Positions 30,782 to 45,573 of a stretch of 64,000 bases of DNA are shown one piece after another (position 1 is the stretch's first letter; each line of letters opens with the position of its first letter). This stretch comes from Pseudomonas sp. 10-1B. GTDB taxonomy: Bacteria > Pseudomonadota > Gammaproteobacteria > Pseudomonadales > Pseudomonadaceae. The stretch spans positions 62,001-126,000 of the forward strand of contig NZ_JYKS01000024.1 in assembly GCF_000935045.1 (NCBI RefSeq), written 5' to 3'. The position numbers and the translations under genes were made by a program. The notes below the pieces were generated by a model that saw nothing but the letters and a program-made list of their open reading frames with translations, had not been told where the DNA came from and searched no databases.

Positions 30782-30924
30782 AATTGAGCGTTTGTATGTC
30801 ATGACGCCAAGCCATACTTCCGACTAGCGCGCTGACGGGTGTGCCTGGGGCAGGGCAGCTAGGCCTGCTTTTGCTGCAGCGATCGGCGTGTACAGTTCAG
30901 CTTCCATATCGTGGAGATCAGTTG

Positions 30925-33072
<2,148 letters not shown>

Positions 33073-33088
33073 GCGGCCAACGAGCTAG

Positions 33089-34279
<1,191 letters not shown>

Positions 34280-34297
34280 TCGCGTAGCGGGACAGCG

Positions 34298-34328
34298 ACC
34301 GGGGCCTTGTGCCCCGGTTTTGTTTTTT
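34298..34328 (+). terminator. Rho-independent terminator of fadBA
   Basis: ACCGGGGC-CTTGT-GCCCCGGT followed by TTTGTTTTTT, 19 bases after the fadA stop. Confidence 0.92.
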
Positions 34329-34355
34329 CAGGTTTTATTCAAGAGGGTGGGCAAC

Positions 34356-34607
34356 ATGCAGATACAACCAGGCGTATACCGGCATTACAAAGGGCCTGAG
34401 TACCGTGTCTTCAGTGTTGCGCGGCACTCCGAGAGCGAAGAGTGGATGGTGTTCTACCAATGCCTGTATGGTGATTACAGCTTCTGGGTGCGGCCACTTT
34501 CGATGTTCCAGGAGTCCGTCGAGGTTGACGGCGAGCAGGTGCCACGCTTTGCTTTGGTCAAGGCCGAAGAGGGGCTGCCCGGGTTGCTGGGTAAGTCGCA
34601 CGAGTGA
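34356..34607 (+). CDS. DUF1653 family protein
   Basis: The 83-residue protein matches the DUF1653 pattern: GVYRHYKGPEYRVFSVARHS at the N terminus, then EEWMVFYQCLYGDYSFWVRPL and FQESV. The fold is a small beta barrel; no function is established. It starts just after the fadBA terminator, with GAGGGTGG upstream of the ATG at 34356, so it has its own transcript or read-through. topA lies about 100 bases further. Confidence 0.85.
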   Translation: MQIQPGVYRHYKGPEYRVFSVARHSESEEWMVFYQCLYGDYSFWVRPLSMFQESVEVDGEQVPRFALVKAEEGLPGLLGKSHE

Positions 34608-34708
34608 TCGTTCGAACTTGACCTCACACTTTTGCCACTATATATAGCGGTGCCGCGTCTAGGCACCTGACGCGTTTTTCATCTTCAGATTCAGGAATAC
34701 TCCGATCC

Positions 34709-37318
34709 ATGGGCAAATCGCTGGTCATTGTGGAATCCCCGGCCAAGGCCAAGACCATCAACAAGTACCTGGGCAACCAGTACGTGGTGAAGTCGAGTAT
34801 CGGCCATATCCGAGACCTCCCCACCAGCGGTTCGGCCAGCGCAAGCAAAGAGCCGGCCGCCAAGCGTGGCAAGGTTGCGGGTGAGGCACCGGCGCTTTCG
34901 CCGAAGGAAAAGGCCCGTCGCCAGCTGGTGGCGCGTATGGGCGTCGACCCCGACCAGGGCTGGAAGGCCAAGTACGAGATCCTGCCCGGCAAGGAAAAGG
35001 TGATCGAAGAGCTGCGCCGCCTGGCCAAGGATGCCGACACCATCTACCTCGCAACCGACTTGGACCGCGAAGGGGAAGCCATTGCCTGGCACCTGCGCGA
35101 GGCCATCGGCGGCGACGACACCCGCTACAAGCGCGTGGTGTTCAACGAAATTACCAAGAAGGCCATTCAGGATGCCTTCTCGCAGCCGGGCGAGCTGGAC
35201 ATCGACCGGGTCAATGCCCAGCAGGCGCGGCGCTTCCTCGACCGCGTGGTCGGTTACATGGTTTCGCCGTTGCTGTGGGCCAAGATCGCCCGTGGCCTGT
35301 CGGCCGGCCGGGTGCAGTCGGTGGCGGTGAAGCTGGTGGTGGAGCGCGAGCGCGAAATCCGTGCCTTCATCCCGGAAGAATACTGGGAAATCCACGCCGA
35401 CCTCGGTACTGCCAAGAACGCCAAGGTGCGCTTCGAGGTGGCACGCGAGAAGGGTGAGGCGTTCAAGCCGCTGAACGAAGCCCAGGCCATGGCTGCGCTG
35501 GAAAAGCTCAAGGCTTCCAGCTATAGCGTGGTCAAGCGCGAAGACCGCCCGACCAGCAGCAAGCCATCGGCACCGTTCATTACCTCCACCCTGCAGCAGG
35601 CGGCCAGTAACCGCCTGGGCTTCGGCGTGAAGAAAACCATGATGATGGCCCAGCGCTTGTACGAAGCCGGCTACATCACCTATATGCGTACCGACTCGAC
35701 CAACCTGTCAGCCGATGCCCTGGACATGGCGCGTAGCTACATCGAGCGCGAGTTCGGCAAGCAGTACCTGCCAGATGCGCCGCTGGTGTACGGCAGCAAG
35801 GAAGGTGCCCAGGAGGCGCACGAAGCGATTCGTCCTTCCGACGTGAATACCCACCCGACCAAGCTCAGTGGCATGGAGCGTGACGCCGAACGCCTGTACG
35901 AGCTGATCTGGCGCCAGTTCCTGGCCTGCCAGATGCCGCCGGCGCAGTACCTGTCCACCAGCGTCACCGTGGCAGCAGGCGACTTCGAGCTGCGTGCCAA
36001 GGGCCGTATCCTCAAGTTCGACGGTTACACCCGTGTGCTGCCGCAGCAGAGCAAGCCTGGCGAAGACGACGTGCTGCCAGAGATGGTCCAGGGCGAAGCG
36101 CTGAAGCTGATCCAGATCGACCCGAGCCAGCACTTCACCAAGCCGCCGGCGCGCTTCACCGAAGCCAGCCTGGTCAAGGAGATGGAAAAGCGTGGCATCG
36201 GCCGCCCGTCGACCTACGCGGCGATCATCTCGACCATCCAGGACCGTGGCTATGTGACCTTGCACAACCGCCGCTTCTACTCCGAGAAGATGGGCGATAT
36301 CGTTACCGAGCGCCTGTCGGAAAGCTTCTCCAACCTGATGGACTACGGCTTTACCGCCGACATGGAGGAGAACCTCGACGACGTGGCCCAGGGCGAGCGT
36401 GACTGGAAGAACGTGCTTGACGAGTTCTACGGCGATTTCAGCAAGAAGCTGCAGACCGCCGAGTCCAGCGAAGACGGCATGCGCGCCAACCAGCCGACCA
36501 TGACCAATATTCCGTGCAAGGAATGTGGCCGGCCGATGATGATCCGTACCGCCTCCACCGGCGTGTTCCTCGGTTGCTCGGGCTACAGCCTGCCGCCGAA
36601 AGAGCGCTGCAAGGCTACTGTCAACCTCGTGCCGGGCGACGAGATTGCCGCTGACGACGAGGGCGAATCGGAATCGCGCGTGCTGCTGGGCAAGCACCGC
36701 TGCCCGATCTGCGCCACGGCGATGGATGCCTACCTGCTGGACGAGAAGCACAAGCTGCACATCTGCGGTAACAACCCGGATTGCGCCGGCTACGAGATCG
36801 AGGAAGGTAGCTACCGCATCAAGGGCTACGAAGGGCCGAGCCTGGAGTGCGACAAGTGCGGCAGCGAGATGCAGTTGAAGACCGGCCGTTTCGGCAAGTT
36901 CTTCGGCTGTACCAACCCGGCGTGCAAGAACACCCGCAAGCTGCTCAAGAGCGGCGAGGCGGCGCCACCGAAGATGGACAAGGTGGACATGCCGGAGCTC
37001 AAGTGCGAGAAGGTCGACGATACCTACGTGCTGCGTGACGGCGCTTCGGGGCTGTTCCTGGCCGCCAGCCAGTTCCCCAAGAACCGTGAGACCCGCGCAC
37101 CACTGGTGCTGGAGATCGTGCCGCATAAGCATGAGATCGATCCGAAGTACCACTTCCTGTGCGATGCGCCGCAGAAAGACCCGGACGGCCGCCCGGCGGT
37201 GATCCGCTACAGCCGCAAGACCAAGGAGCAGTACGTGCAGTCCGAAGTCGATGGCAAGCCGACCGGCTGGAAAGCCTTCTACGACGGTGGTGCGTGGAAG
37301 GTTGAAGACAAGCGCTGA
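34709..37318 (+). CDS. topA: DNA topoisomerase I
   Basis: The 869-residue type IA topoisomerase relaxes negative supercoils. The Toprim domain opens with [16 protein letters not shown] and carries [13 protein letters not shown]. The active-site Tyr is in [13 protein letters not shown] near residue 320. Three C-terminal zinc-ribbon units are visible ([23 protein letters not shown]), followed by a basic tail. The length matches P. aeruginosa TopA (868). The ATG at 34709 begins the conserved [13 protein letters not shown]. Confidence 0.96.
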   Translation: MGKSLVIVESPAKAKTINKYLGNQYVVKSSIGHIRDLPTSGSASASKEPAAKRGKVAGEAPALSPKEKARRQLVARMGVDPDQGWKAKYEILPGKEKVIEELRRLAKDADTIYLATDLDREGEAIAWHLREAIGGDDTRYKRVVFNEITKKAIQDAFSQPGELDIDRVNAQQARRFLDRVVGYMVSPLLWAKIARGLSAGRVQSVAVKLVVEREREIRAFIPEEYWEIHADLGTAKNAKVRFEVAREKGEAFKPLNEAQAMAALEKLKASSYSVVKREDRPTSSKPSAPFITSTLQQAASNRLGFGVKKTMMMAQRLYEAGYITYMRTDSTNLSADALDMARSYIEREFGKQYLPDAPLVYGSKEGAQEAHEAIRPSDVNTHPTKLSGMERDAERLYELIWRQFLACQMPPAQYLSTSVTVAAGDFELRAKGRILKFDGYTRVLPQQSKPGEDDVLPEMVQGEALKLIQIDPSQHFTKPPARFTEASLVKEMEKRGIGRPSTYAAIISTIQDRGYVTLHNRRFYSEKMGDIVTERLSESFSNLMDYGFTADMEENLDDVAQGERDWKNVLDEFYGDFSKKLQTAESSEDGMRANQPTMTNIPCKECGRPMMIRTASTGVFLGCSGYSLPPKERCKATVNLVPGDEIAADDEGESESRVLLGKHRCPICATAMDAYLLDEKHKLHICGNNPDCAGYEIEEGSYRIKGYEGPSLECDKCGSEMQLKTGRFGKFFGCTNPACKNTRKLLKSGEAAPPKMDKVDMPELKCEKVDDTYVLRDGASGLFLAASQFPKNRETRAPLVLEIVPHKHEIDPKYHFLCDAPQKDPDGRPAVIRYSRKTKEQYVQSEVDGKPTGWKAFYDGGAWKVEDKR

Positions 37319-37332
37319 TCTGTCAGTGCTGT

Positions 37333-37457
37333 AATTGGGGCCGCTTCGCGCCCCTTCGCGGGCTTGCCCGCTCCCACAGGTATCGCGCCGTCCTTGAATG
37401 TGGCGCTGCACTTGTGGGAGCGGGCAAGCCCGCGAAGGGGCGCAAAGCGGCCCCAAT
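37333..37457. repeat. REP hairpin (long inverted repeat)
   Basis: ATTGGGGCCGCTTCGCGCCC and its complement flank GCGGGCTTGCCCGC words in both arms. It lies right after topA. Confidence 0.88.
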
Positions 37458-37506
37458 CATTTATGATGCAGCTATCCGCCTTGCAGCCTGATGGGAGGGC
37501 ACTGAA

Positions 37507-38022
37507 ATGGCCCAGGAACTCTACACCCGCACCAACCAGAAACTGTTCTTCGCCGGCCTCGCCCTGGAGTCCATGGCCAAGGCCGAGCAAAGCCAGGCCA
37601 TGAACGCCCAGGGCCTGGTCCAGGCCGAGCGCGAGGCTGCACTGTTCCATCTGTATGGCGCGCTGCTGGGCCTGTGCCATGAGATCGGTGGATTCTACCG
37701 TTTGCCTGTGGTTGCAACGGTCGAGCAGGCACTGGCCGACGACGCCCTGAACGGCATCGCCATCCCGGAAGTGGCCGAACTGCTGGAACTGGCTCGCCAG
37801 CGGGAAACCTGGCTGGCGCAAATGCTGGGTGCTTATGCCGATTTGTTCCGACCACCGGTCGCGAAGAAAACCGCGAAAACCGATGTCACCCAGCCACTGA
37901 TCCAGGCCGTCAACCTCGATGAGCCCGAGCATCCTGCGCTGTCGCAAGCCGAGCTGGAAAGCTGGCGCAACAACCTCAAGGGCTTGGTGAGACGTTTCCG
38001 CGACGCGTTGAGTGAGTGCTGA
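37507..38022 (+). CDS. Conserved-type hypothetical protein (DUF6586-like)
   Basis: The 171-residue protein is helical, soluble and acidic in its C-terminal part. The N-terminal half (LYTRTNQKLFFAGLALESMA, then HLYGALLGLCHEIGGFYRLP) is the most conserved-looking. A flexible Lys/Thr linker at about 118-130 follows, then the last helix. It resembles proteins annotated as DUF6586 that sit after topA in Pseudomonas. Function unknown. A ribosome-binding site, GGGAGGGC, precedes the ATG. Confidence 0.7.
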   Translation: MAQELYTRTNQKLFFAGLALESMAKAEQSQAMNAQGLVQAEREAALFHLYGALLGLCHEIGGFYRLPVVATVEQALADDALNGIAIPEVAELLELARQRETWLAQMLGAYADLFRPPVAKKTAKTDVTQPLIQAVNLDEPEHPALSQAELESWRNNLKGLVRRFRDALSEC

Positions 38023-38072
38023 GTGCCGTTACGGCTGGTACAATACTGGCCTTTCGCGGAGAACTGCCATTT

Positions 38073-38306
38073 ATGTCTACGTCTTTTCTGGAAATTGTCG
38101 AGTTGCCTGATGGCCGCATCGAACTGCGTCGCGCCGAGGATGAGGGCTCTCTGGTAACCCTGGATTTCTCGGAAGACGCCAAGGCGTTCCTGCAGGGCCA
38201 GCATGTGGAAGTGGCCAAGGCCATGCTCAGTGTGGGCGTGCAGATGGCCGGTCGCCTGATGGATGGCGAGCTCGAGCGTGATGAAGGGCCGCGCGTGCTG
38301 CACTGA
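38073..38306 (+). CDS. Small hypothetical protein
   Basis: The 77-residue protein starts MSTSFLEIVELPDGRIELRR, then EDEGSLVTLDFSEDAKAFL, and ends in an acidic charged helix. It is soluble with no known motif. It follows the previous gene by 50 bases and converges with sulA. The ATG at 38073 was chosen because the preceding in-frame stretch overlaps the intergenic hairpin region. Function unknown, but gene-like codon use supports it. Confidence 0.65.
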   Translation: MSTSFLEIVELPDGRIELRRAEDEGSLVTLDFSEDAKAFLQGQHVEVAKAMLSVGVQMAGRLMDGELERDEGPRVLH

Positions 38307-38356
38307 AGGTGCAGCAGGGCATCAGGCTTTTTGAACTGACAGGCAAAGCCTGAACA

Positions 38357-38833
38357 TCAGCCGAGGCGGATGTTCAGGCTTTGTGCGTTTCCGGCACTGG
38401 CTGCGCGCAGCAGTTGCTGGCGAGCAGTGGCATTGACGTTGCCCAGCCAACTGACCACCGTATGGCTACGGCCAAGGCGCAAGGCTTCGCAGGCCAGTTG
38501 CAGCGGGCTTTGCTTGCCACGAGGTTGCAGCAGCAGGATACGTTCACGGTTGAGCCCGGCATCGCGCAGCCAGGCCTGGGTCAGGCTCGATGGCGGGGCG
38601 ATCAGGGTCAGCCAGCGGGTTTCGTCCTCTTCGCTCAGTTCGCGCAAAACCGGTGCCAGCAGGCTGTGGCAATGCCCGGGGGCACCACGCAGCGACAGTT
38701 CGCTGAACAGCTCGGGCTGGCTGCTCTTGCGCGCCAGTTCGCTGGCTTTCAGGCCCGGTAGCACGGGCTGGGCGAGGAATGCTTCGAACAGTGGCAACTG
38801 GACTTGCTCGGGTGCGTGAATGAACTGCTGCAT
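38357..38833 (-). CDS. sulA: SOS cell-division inhibitor SulA
   Basis: The 158-residue protein fits SulA, which binds FtsZ and delays division during the SOS response. The core LTLIAPPSSLTQAWLRDAG and ERILLLQPRGKQSPLQLACEA match the SulA/RecA-like fold, and the C terminus ends in SLNIRLG. It is the second gene after lexA, with a 13-base gap, so it should share the lexA SOS promoter. That pairing is typical of Pseudomonas. The sequence diverges from E. coli SulA in its N terminus. Confidence 0.9.
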   Translation of the reverse strand: MQQFIHAPEQVQLPLFEAFLAQPVLPGLKASELARKSSQPELFSELSLRGAPGHCHSLLAPVLRELSEEDETRWLTLIAPPSSLTQAWLRDAGLNRERILLLQPRGKQSPLQLACEALRLGRSHTVVSWLGNVNATARQQLLRAASAGNAQSLNIRLG

Positions 38834-38846
38834 GACGCCTCCTGGA

Positions 38847-39455
38847 TCAGCGGCGAATGACGCCGACGCTCAAGCCCTCGATCACCAGTTCCTGTTCTTT
38901 CAGGTCGACTTCGATGGGGGCGAATTCGGGGTTTTCGGCAAGCAGCCAGACCTTGCTGCCTTCGCGCTTGAAGCGCTTGACGGTCACTTCGTCACCGATA
39001 CGGGCCACGACGATCTGGCCGTTGCGGGCTTCGCGGCAGGTGTGCACCGCCAGCAGGTCGCCGTCGAAGATGCCGACGTCCTTCATGCTCATGCCGTGTA
39101 CGCGCAGCAGGTAGTCGGCCTGGGGGTGGAAGAAGTCGGGGTTGATGTTGCAGGATTGTTCGATGTGCTGTTCGGCAAGGATCGGCGCGCCGGCGGCAAC
39201 CCGGCCGATGATGGGCAGGCCGCTTTCTTCGGCCTTGGCCTCGAGGCCAGGGATACGGATGCCACGGGAGGCGCCCGGGGTCATCTCGATCGCCCCCTTG
39301 CGGGCGAGGGCCTTGAGGTGCTCCTCGGCGGCGTTGGGCGACTTGAAGCCCAGCTCCTGGGCGATCTCGGCGCGCGTTGGCGGGAAGCCGTTGTCTTCCA
39401 GGCAGCGCTTGATGAACGCGAGAATTTCGGCTTGGCGTGGCGTCAGTTTCAACAT
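38847..39455 (-). CDS. lexA: LexA repressor
   Basis: The 202-residue repressor has an N-terminal winged HTH ([18 protein letters not shown]; recognition helix about 28-48, [13 protein letters not shown]). The autocleavage site is Ala88-Gly89 in VAAGAPI. The catalytic dyad is Ser123 (GMSMKDVG) and Lys160 (VTVKRFK). The length equals E. coli LexA (202). ATG at 39455 lies 10 bases inside the nearer LexA box, as expected for autoregulation. sulA follows in the same operon. P. putida carries two lexA genes; this position and the neighbouring sulA fit lexA1. Confidence 0.97.
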   Translation of the reverse strand: MLKLTPRQAEILAFIKRCLEDNGFPPTRAEIAQELGFKSPNAAEEHLKALARKGAIEMTPGASRGIRIPGLEAKAEESGLPIIGRVAAGAPILAEQHIEQSCNINPDFFHPQADYLLRVHGMSMKDVGIFDGDLLAVHTCREARNGQIVVARIGDEVTVKRFKREGSKVWLLAENPEFAPIEVDLKEQELVIEGLSVGVIRR

Positions 39456-39465
39456 GGTGAGCGCT

Positions 39466-39481
39466 CTGTCTTTTTGTACAG
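39466..39481 (-). promoter_or_regulatory. LexA box, lexA-proximal
   Basis: CTGT-CTTTTTGT-ACAG matches the consensus fully and ends 10 bases before the lexA start. It serves autoregulation of lexA-sulA. Confidence 0.9.
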
Positions 39482-39484
39482 TGA

Positions 39485-39500
39485 CTGGGATTATATACAG
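39485..39500 (-). promoter_or_regulatory. LexA box, second copy
   Basis: CTGG-GATTATAT-ACAG has one deviation from CTGT and an AT-rich centre. It lies 3 bases beyond the first box, so two LexA dimers may bind side by side. Confidence 0.7.
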
Positions 39501-39602
39501 TACTGGATGCGCTGCAAGAAAAAACCTGTAATAAACAGCAGGGGCTGTACTTGCAGTGGGCCGCCTGGCGCTTTTAAATGGCGACCGCCCGGTCACCGAG
39601 CC

Positions 39603-39631
39603 TTGACAGAAGCAGGGCTGAAACGTATGTT
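39603..39631 (+). promoter_or_regulatory. Sigma-70 promoter of psrA
   Basis: TTGACA and TATGTT are separated by 17 bases, a strong promoter match. The -10 lies inside the first PsrA palindrome. Confidence 0.75.
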
Positions 39632-39646
39632 TCAAACACCTGTTTG
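39620..39646 (+). promoter_or_regulatory. Tandem PsrA operators
   Basis: GAAAC-GTAT-GTTTC and CAAAC-ACCT-GTTTG share one base and both fit the PsrA consensus (G/C)AAAC-N4-GTTT(G/C). They overlap the psrA -10 region, which supports autorepression. Fatty acids such as oleate relieve PsrA binding in P. aeruginosa (published for that species). Confidence 0.85.
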
Positions 39647-39670
39647 TCTGGCGGAGTAGTCGGAGTAGTC

Positions 39671-40384
39671 ATGGCCCAATCGGAAACCGTTGAACGCATT
39701 CTCGATGCTGCCGAGCAGTTGTTCGCGGAAAGGGGGTTCGCCGAAACCTCGTTGCGGCTGATTACCAGCAAGGCCGGGGTCAACCTGGCGGCGGTCAACT
39801 ATCACTTCGGCTCCAAGAAGGCGCTGATCCAGGCGGTTTTCTCGCGCTTCCTCGGGCCGTTCTGCACCAGCCTCGAGCGTGAGCTGGAGCGGCGCCAGGC
39901 CAGGCCGGAGCACAAGCCCAGCCTCGAAGAGCTGCTGGAAATGCTGGTAGAGCAGGCCCTGGCCGTGCAGCCGCGCAGCAACAACGACCTGTCGATCTTC
40001 ATGCGCCTGCTGGGCCTGGCCTTCAGCCAGAGCCAGGGCCACCTGCGGCGTTACCTGGAAGACATGTACGGCAAGGTGTTCCGCCGCTACATGCTGCTGG
40101 TCAACGAGGCCGCGCCACGCATCCCTCCACTGGAGCTGTTCTGGCGCGTGCACTTCATGCTTGGTGCCGCCGCCTTCAGCATGTCTGGCATCAAGGCCCT
40201 GAGGGCGATTGCCGAAACCGATTTCGGTATCAACACCTCGATCGAGCAGGTAATGCGCCTGATGGTGCCGTTCCTGGCTGCAGGCATGCGCGCTGACAGC
40301 GGCGTTACCGACGAGGCCATGGCGGCGGCGCAGTTGCGCCCGCGCAGCAAAAGCGGCGCCGGCGCTACCACGGCCAAAGCCTGA
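39671..40384 (+). CDS. psrA: Fatty-acid-responsive TetR-family regulator PsrA
   Basis: The 237-residue protein starts with the TetR HTH (ETVERILDAAEQLFAERGFAE, recognition part SLRLITSKAGVNLAAVNYHFGSK). The ligand-binding domain is helical and hydrophobic. Identity as PsrA rests on the tandem boxes in front of it and its place beside lexA and nagZ. PsrA represses fad genes and activates rpoS in P. aeruginosa and P. putida. It is divergent from lexA; the 215-base gap holds both regulons' sites. ATG at 39671 was chosen because GAGTAGTC upstream is the only candidate close to the domain. Confidence 0.92.
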   Translation: MAQSETVERILDAAEQLFAERGFAETSLRLITSKAGVNLAAVNYHFGSKKALIQAVFSRFLGPFCTSLERELERRQARPEHKPSLEELLEMLVEQALAVQPRSNNDLSIFMRLLGLAFSQSQGHLRRYLEDMYGKVFRRYMLLVNEAAPRIPPLELFWRVHFMLGAAAFSMSGIKALRAIAETDFGINTSIEQVMRLMVPFLAAGMRADSGVTDEAMAAAQLRPRSKSGAGATTAKA

Positions 40385-40455
40385 AGGCTGGGCGGGGCGG
40401 GGCGCTTGGGCTAAGCTAGCGCCGCTTCTGTTCAGTCTTCAATGAAGGATTACCC

Positions 40456-41466
40456 ATGACCGTCAGCCTGCAAGGCTCCCTGATGGTGGATATCGCCGGT
40501 AAATGGCTGACCGCCGAAGACCGTCACCTGCTGCGCCAGCCCGAAGTGGCTGGCCTGATCATCTTTGCCCGCAACATCGACAGCCCGCGCCAGGTGCGTG
40601 AGCTGTGCGCCTCCATCCGCGCGATTCGTCCCGACCTGATCCTGGCGGTGGACCAGGAAGGCGGCCGCGTGCAGCGCCTGCGCCAGGGCTTCGTGCGCCT
40701 GCCGGCCATGCGTGCGCTGGCCGATAACGACAACGCCGAATACCTGGCCGAGCAGTGCGGCTGGCTGATGGCGACCGAGGTGCTGGCGGTTGGCCTGGAC
40801 CTCAGCTTTGCCCCGGTGCTCGACCTGGACCATCAGCGCAGCGCCGTGGTCGGCAGCCGCGCCTTCGAGGGTGACCCGCTGCGTGCCACGCAACTGGCCG
40901 GGGCGTTCATCCGCGGTATGAACGCGGCGGGCATGGCCGCGTGCGGCAAGCACTTCCCGGGGCATGGCTGGGCCGAGGCCGACTCGCATGTGGCCATCCC
41001 TACCGATGAGCGTAGCCTCGAGCAGCTGCGCCAGGCCGACCTGGTGCCGTTCAGCCGCCTGAGCGGGCAGCTGGCGGCGGTGATGCCGGCGCATGTCATC
41101 TACCCGCAGGTTGACAAGCAGCCGGCCGGCTTTTCGCGGCGTTGGCTGCAGGACATCCTGCGCGGTGAGCTGGGCTTCGACGGGGTGATCTTCAGCGATG
41201 ACCTGTCGATGGCCGGTGCGCATGTGGTTGGCGATGCGGCCAGTCGTATCGAAGCGGCGTTGAGTGCCGGCTGTGACATGGGGCTGGTATGCAATGACCG
41301 GGCGGCGGCAGAGCTGGCGCTGACTGCGGCGCAGCGGATGAAGGTCAAGCCGTCGCCGCGGATTGCGCGTATGCGCGGGCAAGGGTTCGCGCGGACTGAT
41401 TATCGTCAGCAGCCGCGGTGGCTGGAGGCGTTGGCGGCGTTGAAGGAAGCCCAACTGGTCGATTGA
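40456..41466 (+). CDS. nagZ: Beta-N-acetylhexosaminidase NagZ
   Basis: The 336-residue cytoplasmic glycoside hydrolase 3 enzyme removes GlcNAc from anhydromuropeptides during cell-wall recycling. The hallmark KHFPGHG is present near residue 160, with DLSFAPVLDLDH and the catalytic Asp region GVIFSDDLSMAGAHVVG. The length matches E. coli NagZ (341). Its products act on AmpR-type signalling of beta-lactamase. It follows psrA by 71 bases and may share its transcript. Confidence 0.95.
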   Translation: MTVSLQGSLMVDIAGKWLTAEDRHLLRQPEVAGLIIFARNIDSPRQVRELCASIRAIRPDLILAVDQEGGRVQRLRQGFVRLPAMRALADNDNAEYLAEQCGWLMATEVLAVGLDLSFAPVLDLDHQRSAVVGSRAFEGDPLRATQLAGAFIRGMNAAGMAACGKHFPGHGWAEADSHVAIPTDERSLEQLRQADLVPFSRLSGQLAAVMPAHVIYPQVDKQPAGFSRRWLQDILRGELGFDGVIFSDDLSMAGAHVVGDAASRIEAALSAGCDMGLVCNDRAAAELALTAAQRMKVKPSPRIARMRGQGFARTDYRQQPRWLEALAALKEAQLVD

Positions 41467-41468
41467 CC

Positions 41469-41645
41469 TTGCTGGCCTCTTCGCGGGTAAACCCGCTCCC
41501 ACAGGTGCGGCGCTGATTTGGGGATTGATGTAGGTCTGTGCTGGCCTCTTCGCGGGCTTGCCCGCTCCCACAAGTACTGCACAGGCCTCGCCAGCGGTGC
41601 GATCCCTGTGGGAGCGGGCAAGCCCGCGAAGAGGCCAGTACAGGC
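41469..41645. repeat. REP-type palindromic cluster
   Basis: GCTGGCCTCTTCGCGGGTAA and GCTGGCCTCTTCGCGGGCTT words plus the complement GAGCGGGCAAGCCCGCGAAG form two hairpin units. They lie between convergent nagZ and the SNF2 gene. Confidence 0.85.
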
Positions 41646-41662
41646 AGCAGAATACTCAGGCT

Positions 41663-44989
<3,327 letters not shown>

Positions 44990-44990
44990 A

Positions 44991-45563
44991 TCACTGCTCC
45001 ATCATCTCCGGGTCCATCACCGGCATCTTTGGCGTACCCGGCGGCGTCACCTTCAGCAGCAGCGCCAGGTGGCCACCGTCAAGGAAGGTCAGCTGGCCAC
45101 CCTTGACGTTGCTGTTGCTCTGCTTGAACTGCTCGCTTTGCAAGACACTGCCGTTGCCGTCCAGCTGGTTGACCCAGAAGTTGGCCTCGACGGCGATGAA
45201 GCGCCCTTCGGCGATGCTCAGGTTGCCTTCAATGGGGAAGTGGCCGAATTGCTCGGCGCCTTCGCCCAGGGCGATACGGCTGGGTTCGCTGCCGACCTGC
45301 TGCTGCCAGGCCTTGTGCAGCAACACGGTGTAGTCGGCGGTGGCCTCCAGGCGGGTGGCTTCGTCTTCCAACGCCAAGCGGCGCTCGGCGTCTTTTTCCA
45401 GGCGCGGGGCGCCAGCGCTCCAGTCTTCGGGGGCGAACGGGCTGGTGAAGGCGGGCACGCTGTTCTGCCGCACCAGGATCATTTCTACCTGATACAGGCC
45501 TTCGGCGAAGGCAGCTGGCGCGAACAGCGCAAGCAACAGGGTCAGGCAACGGATGGCACGCAT
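44991..45563 (-). CDS. CsiV-family periplasmic protein
   Basis: The 190-residue precursor has a signal peptide (MRAIRCLTLLLALFAPAAFAEG). The mature protein contains YQVEMILVRQNS, an insert rich in charged residues, and a C-terminal beta-rich part with VNQLDGNGSVLQSEQF and HLALLLKVTP. It fits the CsiV/YfiP-type family, described in Shewanella as periplasmic peptidoglycan-binding proteins needed for outer-membrane-anchored activation; the role here is unknown. It starts 10 bases after the mfd stop and is followed immediately by the SNF2 gene. Confidence 0.7.
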   Translation of the reverse strand: MRAIRCLTLLLALFAPAAFAEGLYQVEMILVRQNSVPAFTSPFAPEDWSAGAPRLEKDAERRLALEDEATRLEATADYTVLLHKAWQQQVGSEPSRIALGEGAEQFGHFPIEGNLSIAEGRFIAVEANFWVNQLDGNGSVLQSEQFKQSNSNVKGGQLTFLDGGHLALLLKVTPPGTPKMPVMDPEMMEQ

Positions 45564-45573
45564 GGGTCTTCTC

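Noticed and set aside
38323..38352. CAGGCTTT-N14-AAAGCCTG hairpin between the 77-residue gene and sulA as a terminator
   Set aside because: The stem is short, the loop long and the T-run weak, so it is not a confident terminator.
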